From positions 1-5,330 of the forward strand of contig JALSLF010000005.1 in assembly GCA_026988445.1 (NCBI GenBank): a DNA stretch of 5,330 bases. Reading direction: 5' to 3'. This stretch comes from Bacteroidales bacterium. GTDB taxonomy: Bacteria > Bacteroidota > Bacteroidia > Bacteroidales > NBLH01. Of the stretch, positions 1 through 5,197 are shown piece after piece. Within the stretch, counting starts at the first letter, position 1. The number at the start of each line of letters is the position of its first letter. A program made the translations under genes and the position numbers. The notes beneath the pieces are model-generated. The model searched no databases. It was not told the origin of the DNA and saw only the letters and a list, made by a program, of their open reading frames with translations.

Positions 1-2
1 CT

Positions 3-104
3 TCATATAAAAAGAGTAATATTCAATTCAGTATTAATGACTTTTCTATATCATTTGGTATTAAAACACTCATTTTTAACGAAAATTTAGATTATTTATA
101 TTAA
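3..104 (+). CDS. Possible C-terminal tail of an upstream gene (partial, weak)
   Basis: The frame starting at base 3 is open from the window edge to a TAA at 102-104, giving 33 residues that end in NENLDYLY. Codon choice resembles the neighbouring genes and the alternation of polar and hydrophobic residues would suit a beta-strand end. However, the frame starting at base 1 is also open, to a TAG at 88-90 (29 residues), so the frame cannot be decided from this piece. In DNA this AT-rich, an open run of about 30 codons is only mildly unusual. No family is recognisable. It may equally be non-coding. Confidence 0.25.
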   Translation, partial: SYKKSNIQFSINDFSISFGIKTLIFNENLDYLY

Positions 105-147
105 TCCTTTTCTTTATATCTTCTTTCATCAATAAAAGATTATTTTA

Positions 148-173
148 TCACATAAAATTATGTATTCACATAA
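148..173. promoter_or_regulatory. Candidate operator: direct repeats and palindrome upstream of the chemoreceptor promoter
   Basis: TCACATAA occurs twice (148-155 and 166-173), 18 bases apart start to start. The first copy overlaps a perfect 6+6 palindrome, ACATAA-AA-TTATGT (150-163). The cluster ends 5 bases before the -33 element, where an activator or repressor would bind. This is a pattern seen in the sequence. In such AT-rich DNA it could be chance, and no known regulator site is recognised. Confidence 0.25.
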
Positions 174-178
174 TAAAA

Positions 179-210
179 TTGTTTATTCGTCAAAAATAAT
201 ATATTTTTGC
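179..210 (+). promoter_or_regulatory. Bacteroidota-type -33/-7 promoter of the chemoreceptor gene
   Basis: A TTG at 179-181 (-33) is followed after 20 bases by TATTTTTGC at 202-210, a full match to the Bacteroidota -7 consensus TAnnTTTGC recognised by the primary sigma factor of this phylum. Transcription would start around 214-218, leaving a leader of about 115 bases before the ATG at 330. The spacing and the perfect -7 make this the best promoter in the window. Confidence 0.65.
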
Positions 211-217
211 AGGTGAA

Positions 218-330
218 ACTAAGCTATAAAATTCATACATTTTTTTGATTTTTTTTCTTGTAATGCAAAAAAAGCAGGACAAGTAAAAATATTGACGCAA
301 CACTAAGCCATAAATTTAAAATAGGGCTTA
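218..330 (+). promoter_or_regulatory. Possible structured 5' leader of the chemoreceptor mRNA
   Basis: The predicted leader holds three pairable elements. ACTAAGC occurs at its 5' end (218-224) and again at 302-308. A hairpin spans 257-283 (CTTGT/ACAAG, then TGC/GCA around seven A's). TAAGCC (304-309) can pair with GGCTTA (325-330), whose last A is the first base of the start codon. The 5' TAAGC (220-224) can pair with the same GCTTA (326-330), with three more pairs (225-227 with 321-323) across a two-base bulge. The start codon could therefore be masked in two alternative ways. No known riboswitch class is recognised, and whether this is functional is inference. Confidence 0.3.
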
Positions 331-2216
331 TGAATATTTCTTTTAAAAGTATTAAATGGAGAATTTTAATTACTATATTATCATTTGTGGTAGTGGTTTT
401 CTCTGCCTTTAACATTTATATCAGTTACAGTGCTAAAAGCAATGCACTTGCCGATTCGCAAAAAATAATTAATGAAACAACGGAGCATTATGCCGATAAA
501 ATACATGTAATTTTTAGTAATGCATTTAGTATTGCAAATACTTTTTCAGATAGTTTTGTTGAAATTATTGATTTGGAAAGCAGCAAAAGAGATTCGATAA
601 CAAAAAGAATACTTTTAAATGTTTTAAAAAGTAATAAAGACTACTTGACAACGGCTATACATTATGAATTAAGCGCTATTGACCCAAGCTATACTAAAAG
701 AAACGGAAGATTAAGAAATGTTGCTTTTAGGCTTAATGATAGACTTTATTTTTCAAAAAATATTGCTGATACTACTAATGAAGAGCTTTCAGGTTTGTAT
801 TATGAGGCTCGAAAATTAGGAAAACCGATGCTCAGTAATCCTTATTACGATACACACACACCTGAACTCAAAGGAATTTTAATGGTTACTGCCGTTACCG
901 GAATTATTAGAGATGGTAAATATCTGGGACAAACAGGTATTGATTTGAGCCTGGAAAATATCCAAAAAATGGTACAGTCTATTAATCCGTTTGAATCATC
1001 AATTGCTTATTTAGTATCAGCGGATAATAAAATTGTAGCTCATCCTGATAAAAATTTATTTAATAAAGATTTTATTGAACAAAATACTGCTTTTAAAGAT
1101 ACTTTTTTATATGCATTAAAACAGGTAAGAAATAACAAAAGCTATCATTTTAAACTAAAAAGAAATACCGGTATCTATTATGTTTCTTTTACGCCAATAC
1201 AAGTAGGAGCTGTGGATCAATATTGGGCTTTAATTACCGAAACTCCCATCAAACTATTAACAGAAAAATCAGACCGTTTATTTTTTAAAATTGGTATTAT
1301 AGGTGTTCTTAGCCTAATTATTTTATTTGTAATAATTTCATACAGTCTTAATAAAACAACCCGGAGCCTAATTGAGGTAATTAATTTTTCGCAAGATATC
1401 AGTAATGGAAACCTAAGCAAAAGAATAAAGGTAAAAGGTAAGGACGAGATAGCTCAATTAGCTGACTCTATGAATAAAATGGCTGAAAAATTAAAAGAAG
1501 TATTAAAAAAAGTTGTTATTAGTTCCGACAAACTGAATTTAATTAGCAGTACCATTTCAAAATATTCTTCAGATTTATCACATGGTGCATCAGGACAAGC
1601 AGCTTCATCAGAACAAGTTATGGCATCAATCGAAGAAATGAGTGCAAATATTCATAGCAATACGGAAAATGCAAAACAAACAGAGCAGATATCACAACAA
1701 ACGCTTGATGGTGTTAAAAAAGGAAGTCAATCAGCTCATCAAACTTTAAATGCTATTAGTGAAATAGCAGTGAAGATTTCAATTATTAATGAGATTTCAC
1801 GTCAAACAAATATTCTTTCATTAAATGCTGCTGTTGAAGCTGCCCGGGCAGGTGAACATGGAAAGGGTTTTGGTGTGGTTGCAAATGAAGTAAAAAAATT
1901 AGCCGAAAAATCTCAAGAAGCAGCAAACTATATCAATGATTTATCAGAAAAAGGGGTTGATATTTCTAGTTTAGCAGAACAGGAGCTTGCAGAACTTGTT
2001 CCTGAAGTAGAAAAAATTGCTATATTGATTAGTGAAATTACTAATGCAAGCAGCGAACAAAGCAATGGTGTTGACCAAATTCAGGAAGCGGTTCAATCTT
2101 TAAATGATATAGCTCAAAAAAATGCAGCGTTTTCTGTTGAGTTGAATGATAAAGCCGAAAGTCTTGCTAAAGAAGCCGGTTTATTAAAATCAATTATCAA
2201 TCATTTTAAAATTTAA
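330..2216 (+). CDS. Methyl-accepting chemotaxis protein (dCache-HAMP-MCP signal chemoreceptor)
   Basis: This is a 628-residue transmembrane chemoreceptor that would sense a periplasmic ligand and control the CheA kinase through CheW. A short cytoplasmic N-terminus is followed by TM1 (about 12-31), a periplasmic double-Cache-like sensor (about 35-312, including SNPYYD and GQTGIDLSL, D205), TM2 (about 319-341), HAMP (about 342-394, DEIAQLADSMN near 372) and a coiled-coil signalling domain to the end. The kinase-control tip is intact at 488-525 (RQTNILSLNAAVEAARAGEH, then GKGFGVVANEV). Glu/Gln pairs suitable for methylation flank it, for example SSEQVMASIEEMS. Length and layout fit the common 36-heptad class. 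The C-terminus (INHFKI) lacks an NWETF-type CheR tether. The Arg-Trp-Tyr part of the amino-acid-binding dCache motif is not seen (GLYYEARK instead, near 155-161), so the ligand is unknown. No che genes adjoin it. The start at 330 places TM1 correctly, so it is preferred. Confidence 0.95.
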   Translation: MNISFKSIKWRILITILSFVVVVFSAFNIYISYSAKSNALADSQKIINETTEHYADKIHVIFSNAFSIANTFSDSFVEIIDLESSKRDSITKRILLNVLKSNKDYLTTAIHYELSAIDPSYTKRNGRLRNVAFRLNDRLYFSKNIADTTNEELSGLYYEARKLGKPMLSNPYYDTHTPELKGILMVTAVTGIIRDGKYLGQTGIDLSLENIQKMVQSINPFESSIAYLVSADNKIVAHPDKNLFNKDFIEQNTAFKDTFLYALKQVRNNKSYHFKLKRNTGIYYVSFTPIQVGAVDQYWALITETPIKLLTEKSDRLFFKIGIIGVLSLIILFVIISYSLNKTTRSLIEVINFSQDISNGNLSKRIKVKGKDEIAQLADSMNKMAEKLKEVLKKVVISSDKLNLISSTISKYSSDLSHGASGQAASSEQVMASIEEMSANIHSNTENAKQTEQISQQTLDGVKKGSQSAHQTLNAISEIAVKISIINEISRQTNILSLNAAVEAARAGEHGKGFGVVANEVKKLAEKSQEAANYINDLSEKGVDISSLAEQELAELVPEVEKIAILISEITNASSEQSNGVDQIQEAVQSLNDIAQKNAAFSVELNDKAESLAKEAGLLKSIINHFKI

Positions 2217-2222
2217 CAATAT

Positions 2223-2280
2223 CCTTAAATCCACAGCTATGTTCGTGGCTTTGCAATAGAGGATAGTTGCGGATTTAAGG
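2223..2280. repeat. Imperfect 18-bp inverted repeat, possible mobile-element relic or REP-like unit
   Basis: The arms at 2223-2240 (CCTTAAATCCACAGCTAT) and 2263-2280 (ATAGTTGCGGATTTAAGG) are complementary except for one A/C mismatch (2233/2270) and one G-T wobble (2236/2267). The outer 10 bp pair perfectly. The apical loop is 22 bases. The right arm is followed by AATATATAAA rather than a T-run, so it is not a standard intrinsic terminator. Compensated pairing and a base composition unlike the surrounding DNA suggest a folded RNA/DNA element or the remnant of a small non-autonomous element. No IS family ends are recognised. Confidence 0.5.
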
Positions 2281-2369
2281 AATATATAAAATTGTTCAAC
2301 TTAGCAGTTTTGATGTAGTTGTTGGTCGTAAGCTTATTCTATTCCAAAACCTCTAAATTTTAAAAAAAT

Positions 2370-2384
2370 AATATTGGTAATATT
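2370..2384. promoter_or_regulatory. AATATT-N3-AATATT palindrome, candidate operator
   Basis: Two AATATT half-sites separated by GGT form a perfect dyad. It lies about 30 bases upstream of the -7-like element at 2413-2420, roughly where a regulator of the NUMOD4/HNH gene would bind. AATATT is self-complementary and the region is AT-rich, so chance is a fair alternative. Confidence 0.2.
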
Positions 2385-2412
2385 TTCTTAACATAGGTTA
2401 ATAATTTTTTTA

Positions 2413-2420
2413 TATATTTG
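2413..2420 (+). promoter_or_regulatory. -7-like promoter element upstream of the NUMOD4/HNH gene
   Basis: TATATTTG matches the Bacteroidota -7 consensus TAnnTTTG. No clear TTTG/TTG sits about 20 bases upstream (only TTAAC near 2388-2392), so the -33 element is weak or absent. If used, transcription would begin near 2425 and leave a leader of about 160 bases before the ATG at 2586. Confidence 0.4.
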
Positions 2421-2489
2421 TCTGAACACAAAAAATTAATATCAGGGAAGAATTCTTTTTATTTGAAATTTTTGTTAGCATTTATGTTG

Positions 2490-2519
2490 TATTCTTAATA
2501 AGGGGGCTAATTAAGAATA
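2490..2519 (+). promoter_or_regulatory. 10-bp stem-loop in the leader of the NUMOD4/HNH gene
   Basis: TATTCTTAAT (2490-2499) pairs perfectly with ATTAAGAATA (2510-2519) around a purine-rich loop AAGGGGGCTA. A short T-run (2524-2529) follows four bases later. The stem is almost entirely A/T, so as a terminator it would be weak. It could be an attenuator, the end of an upstream transcript, or a DNA operator. The G-rich loop stands out in this AT-rich stretch. Confidence 0.35.
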
Positions 2520-2585
2520 GAAATTTTTTATATTGCCACAAAGATGCTAAAAAAACCACTATGAATTTTTCTCGAAAAAATTTAA

Positions 2586-3152
2586 ATGATGGAAAAAACA
2601 AGTTATTGGAATGAAAAATGGAAACCCGTTTGGTTTGACGGGATTAATGAAAATGAAAAGTACGAAGTTTCAAATTTTGGAAGAATCAGGCGCTTTAAAA
2701 AAGACATTAATGACTGGAAAGTACTCAAAGCGCAACTAGTTAATGGCTACCGCTATTTTACTTTTAAATCTAATATTGACTGGAAGCATAAAAAAACCAA
2801 AATTGTTCATAAATTAGTTGCCGAAGCTTTTTGTAATAAACCTTCCGATGAGCATAAATTTGTTATCCATATTGATTTTAACAAAGAAAATAATAGAGCG
2901 GATAATCTTAAATGGGTAACAAAAGGAGAACTTAAAGAGCATCACAAAACAAATCCAAACTATTTGAGTATAAATAGAAAAGGTAGAATTACAAACTCAA
3001 AACTTACCGAAACAGATGTTATACGTCTTAAAAAGAAATTAAAAAGAGGAAAGAATAAACTTTATAAGTTGGCCAAAGAATTTGGTATTACTCATACTCA
3101 ACTAAATCGTATCCGTTCTGGTGAAAACTGGGGACACGTTAAAGTTGATTAA
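2586..3152 (+). CDS. NUMOD4/HNH-type DNA-binding protein, probably a non-cleaving derivative
   Basis: This 188-residue protein has three parts. An N-terminal NUMOD4 segment (about 10-37: EKWKPVWFDG, then YEVSNFGRIRRF) is the DNA-recognition module of phage-type homing endonucleases. An HNH_3-like core (about 74-120) reads VHKLVAEAFCNKP, then VIHIDFNKENNRADNLKWVT. A basic C-terminus (about 139-188) has a helix-turn-helix-like stretch, LAKEFGITHTQLNRIRSGE, ending NWGHVKVD. Active HNH enzymes normally carry Asp or Asn just before the general-base His. Here it is Ile94-His95. The late HNH position has GELKEHH instead of the usual EN..H. Metal binding and cleavage are therefore doubtful. From memory, similar freestanding proteins with a GENWGHV ending are common in Bacteroidota chromosomes, suggesting a domesticated regulator, but no function is established. 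Met2 is an equally possible start. Confidence 0.8.
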   Translation: MMEKTSYWNEKWKPVWFDGINENEKYEVSNFGRIRRFKKDINDWKVLKAQLVNGYRYFTFKSNIDWKHKKTKIVHKLVAEAFCNKPSDEHKFVIHIDFNKENNRADNLKWVTKGELKEHHKTNPNYLSINRKGRITNSKLTETDVIRLKKKLKRGKNKLYKLAKEFGITHTQLNRIRSGENWGHVKVD

Positions 3153-3157
3153 ATATA

Positions 3158-3189
3158 AAAAGAGGCTGTCTGAAAAGGCAGCCTCTTTT
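3158..3189. terminator. Bidirectional intrinsic terminator between convergent genes
   Basis: AAAAGAGGCTG (3158-3168) pairs perfectly with CAGCCTCTTTT (3179-3189). A further T-G and C-G pair can form inside, leaving the loop TGAAAA. The stem is T-tailed on the + strand (TTTTATTTAT) and also on the - strand, where it reads into TTTTTATATTT. It starts 5 bases after the NUMOD4/HNH stop and ends 2 bases before the folB stop, so it serves both convergent transcripts. Confidence 0.9.
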
Positions 3190-3191
3190 AT

Positions 3192-3548
3192 TTATCGTTC
3201 TTTACTCATTGTTATTGAAACACTTTTAATCTGTCCACCCATTGGCGGGTTCATTTTACGAACCTTAATGCTTGCTTTATTAATTCCTTCCAAATTTTCA
3301 AAAAGTGCATCAAGTATCCGTTTTGCTATATTTTCCAGAAGATGTGATTTTTGCTTCATTTGTTCACGAATTACTTTATAAGCCGTTTGATAATTTACCG
3401 CATCGTGAATCCTGTCTGAATTAGCAGCCTGTTCACAATCAGCTTCAATACGTAAATCTAGCAAAAAGCGGTTTCCCACAATGCGTTCTTCTTTATAATG
3501 CCCATGATAGGCATAAAACTCCATTTCTTCTATTTCAATAATACACAT
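3192..3548 (-). CDS. folB: Dihydroneopterin aldolase (folate biosynthesis)
   Basis: This cytoplasmic enzyme of tetrahydrofolate synthesis cleaves 7,8-dihydroneopterin to 6-hydroxymethyl-7,8-dihydropterin and glycolaldehyde. The 118-residue length is standard for the family, which forms a ring-shaped octamer of tunnelling-fold subunits. Visible hallmarks are YAYHGHYKEE with catalytic Glu21, SDRIHDAVNY with Tyr53, the pterin-anchoring Glu72 in HLLENIAKRI, and Lys98 in KVRKMNPPMGG. All key residues are present, so it should be active. Met1 gives the usual start a few residues before EIEEMEFYAYHG. It begins 15 bases after the stop of the transporter gene on the same strand with no terminator or promoter between them, so the two are probably co-transcribed. 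FolX or other aldolase relatives are less likely, since folB is the common single-copy form. Confidence 0.93.
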   Translation of the reverse strand: MCIIEIEEMEFYAYHGHYKEERIVGNRFLLDLRIEADCEQAANSDRIHDAVNYQTAYKVIREQMKQKSHLLENIAKRILDALFENLEGINKASIKVRKMNPPMGGQIKSVSITMSKER

Positions 3549-3563
3549 TTCTGTATAGATTTA

Positions 3564-5048
3564 CTATTCACGTTCGCTGTTTGATTGGTCTTCCCCGCCA
3601 AGAATAAATTTATCGTATAAGAATAATCCGATAATTGTGGCAATTCCGATTGCACTAAAAACCATCCAAATTTTTGAAGGATTATAAGTATTCCATAAAT
3701 AATCCGTAAGTTGTTGATGACTCATTCCCATTAACTCCGATGCGCGATTAAAATAATCGTTTTGCGAAAAATTAGCACTTATTTCAGGTATTTCCAATCC
3801 GCGTTTTGCTACTTCTGTTTTTAGCAAACTTACTTTATCAGACCATGCTTCATATAAATCACCGGAAAGAAAACCGGTTAAGAAATTTCCTGCTGCAACC
3901 GGTAAAAATGAGGTGCCCATGTATAAAGCCTCTTTACCTTTTGGGGCTATTCTACCAATATATTCGGTAAACTTAGGTGAACTTGCCATTTCGCCAAGTG
4001 CAAAAATAAAAATACCAACAATTACATAAAAACCGTTACCTGTTCCGAAAGCAATACCGATACCGATTGCATTTACAATAATCCCTGTAATAATTGCATT
4101 TACAGGTCGAAGTTTCATTACAAGTGCCGATATTAATACTTGAAAGAAAATAATCGCTCCGGCATCCAGATTCACCATCATTTCCGGTGCAATAGTACCT
4201 TCTTTGGTACCGATTGCTGCAGCTAAACCGGGTGATATATTGGCTATTGAATTATAAATTATTGAAGTATTTACCCATTGATCGATAAAGTTGGGTAAAG
4301 TATAAAATAGTTGATTGAACATGGTCCAAAACCCAATCATAATAATTAAGAAAACCAATAATTTTAAATCTTTAATTGCTGTCCATATATTTTCTAATGA
4401 TTTTAAAATAGTCTCTCCAAGGCTATCTTCTGATTTTTCTCTATCGGGTTCTTTATAGAGTAATGTAACTAAAACTAAATTTACCAGAATAGCCGAAGCT
4501 GCCATTATAAAAACAATGCGCCAACCGTAAGCATCTCTTAATTTTGATGAAAAAATAGGACCAATAAATCCACCTACATTCACCATCATATAAAAAATAC
4601 CGAAACCAATTGATGAGGTTTCTTTTGTGGTGGTTTTTGTAACTGTAGCTGAAATTACCGGTTTAAAAAGAGCTGCACCTAAGGCTACCCATAAAAAAGC
4701 TAAATAAACCAGATTATAGGTATGAACGGTTCCCATGAACCAATAACCGGAAGAAAGAATAATAAAAGCAAAAATTAATGTTCGTTTATAGCCAATTCTG
4801 TCTGCTAATGCGCCTGTTATGATGGGTAAAAAGTATAAAATAGCTGTAACCGTCCCCATGATAGAGCCTTTTTGACTTTGGGTAAAGCCCAAAGCTCCTT
4901 CATCGGTTGAATTTGTCAGGTATAATGCCAATACGGCAAATAAACCATACCAAGCCCAACGCTCAAAAAGCTCCATGGTATTCGCTATCCAAAATGTTTT
5001 AGGGAATTTTTGGAAAATACTTTGTTTTTCAGGTTTATCTTTTAACAT
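3564..5048 (-). CDS. POT/PTR2-like major facilitator transporter (probable proton-coupled peptide transporter)
   Basis: This is a 494-residue inner-membrane MFS protein with about 12 predicted helices. POT-family hallmarks are visible. ELFERWAWYG (26-35) corresponds to the ExxERFxYYG proton-coupling motif, with Glu26, Glu29 and Arg30 kept. MFS motif A is GALADRIGYKR (79-89). Lys129 lies in GAALFKPVIS (TM4), FYMMVNVGG (152-160) sits at the PTR2 signature, FW..FNQ (240-246) is in TM7, and Glu353 is in GEMASSPKF (TM10). It departs from classical peptide transporters: the first Tyr of YYG is Trp, and FYxxINxGS has become FYMMVNVGG. The two extra helices of many bacterial POTs appear absent. Two long periplasmic loops (about 256-296 and 397-458) are unusual. 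The substrate is probably small peptides but unproven. The start at 5048 gives a normal short cytoplasmic tail. It probably shares a transcript with folB. Confidence 0.85.
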   Translation of the reverse strand: MLKDKPEKQSIFQKFPKTFWIANTMELFERWAWYGLFAVLALYLTNSTDEGALGFTQSQKGSIMGTVTAILYFLPIITGALADRIGYKRTLIFAFIILSSGYWFMGTVHTYNLVYLAFLWVALGAALFKPVISATVTKTTTKETSSIGFGIFYMMVNVGGFIGPIFSSKLRDAYGWRIVFIMAASAILVNLVLVTLLYKEPDREKSEDSLGETILKSLENIWTAIKDLKLLVFLIIMIGFWTMFNQLFYTLPNFIDQWVNTSIIYNSIANISPGLAAAIGTKEGTIAPEMMVNLDAGAIIFFQVLISALVMKLRPVNAIITGIIVNAIGIGIAFGTGNGFYVIVGIFIFALGEMASSPKFTEYIGRIAPKGKEALYMGTSFLPVAAGNFLTGFLSGDLYEAWSDKVSLLKTEVAKRGLEIPEISANFSQNDYFNRASELMGMSHQQLTDYLWNTYNPSKIWMVFSAIGIATIIGLFLYDKFILGGEDQSNSERE

Positions 5049-5140
5049 AATAAAGGTTTAAAATTAATAATTGCCTAAATTAATAAATTTTCAAAAAGCA
5101 AGAAACTTTAGGCTAATGTTATAATGCATAATAGGCAATA
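5049..5140 (-). promoter_or_regulatory. Promoter region of the transporter-folB unit, with repeated GCCTA motifs
   Basis: This gap must hold the transporter promoter, because a strong terminator lies immediately upstream. No clean TAnnTTTG with a spaced TTG is visible; TAATTTTA (5063-5070 on the - strand) is the nearest -7-like match. Three related motifs occur: ATTGCCTA (5070-5077, extending to GCCTAAA at 5079), its inverse TTTAGGC (5107-5113), and TAGGCAAT (5132-5139), an 8-bp inverse of the first. They could form a leader hairpin or paired operator sites. Confidence 0.3.
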
Positions 5141-5173
5141 AAAAAGCTGTCTGTGAAATTCAGACAGCTTTTT
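5141..5173. terminator. Strong intrinsic terminator downstream of the protease gene
   Basis: AAAAAGCTGTCTG (5141-5153) pairs perfectly over 13 bp with CAGACAGCTTTTT (5161-5173), with loop TGAAATT. Read on the - strand it ends in six T's and lies 24 bases past the protease stop codon, so it should end that transcript before the transporter gene. It is T-tailed on the + strand too, but no + strand gene approaches it. Its core resembles the terminator at 3158-3189. Confidence 0.9.
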
Positions 5174-5197
5174 CTATTGTGTATAAATTGTAAAATT

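Larger units (their letters stand above)
2217..2585. other. Gene-free intergenic stretch between chemoreceptor and NUMOD4/HNH gene
   Basis: No credible reading frame was found on either strand in these 369 bases. The left part (about 2220-2340) is less AT-rich and carries an imperfect inverted repeat. The right part (about 2345-2585) is very AT-rich and contains a palindrome, a -7-like element and a stem-loop, each listed separately. No T-tailed hairpin directly follows the chemoreceptor stop, so where that transcript ends is unclear. Confidence 0.6.

Noticed and set aside
257..283. Terminator hairpin before the chemoreceptor
   Set aside because: The T-run precedes the stem on the + strand and becomes an A-run after it on the - strand; the stem is broken by an internal loop.
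257..330. GACGCAA...GCC...GGGC resemblance to a c-di-GMP-I (GEMM) riboswitch upstream of a chemoreceptor
   Set aside because: The conserved AGGGCAAACC strand, the P2 GNRA loop and the required pairing geometry are not present; only a short string matches.
233..415. 60-codon open frame on the - strand, partly hydrophobic
   Set aside because: It overlaps the start and first membrane segment of the chemoreceptor; the hydrophobic stretch is the complement of AT-rich leader and TM1 codons.
1217..1420. 67-codon open frame on the - strand
   Set aside because: It lies wholly inside the chemoreceptor gene, opposite TM2 and HAMP, with no family resemblance.
2223..2340. Integron attC site or intrinsic terminator
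   Set aside because: No RYYYAAC/GTRRRY core boxes at the outer ends of the inverted repeat, and no T-run after the right arm.
2586..3152. Active intron-homing endonuclease
   Set aside because: The residue before the general-base His is Ile instead of Asp/Asn, and there is no intron, intein or interrupted gene next to it.
3121..3381. 86-codon open frame on the + strand
   Set aside because: It runs through the bidirectional terminator and antisense to folB, whose catalytic residues are all intact.
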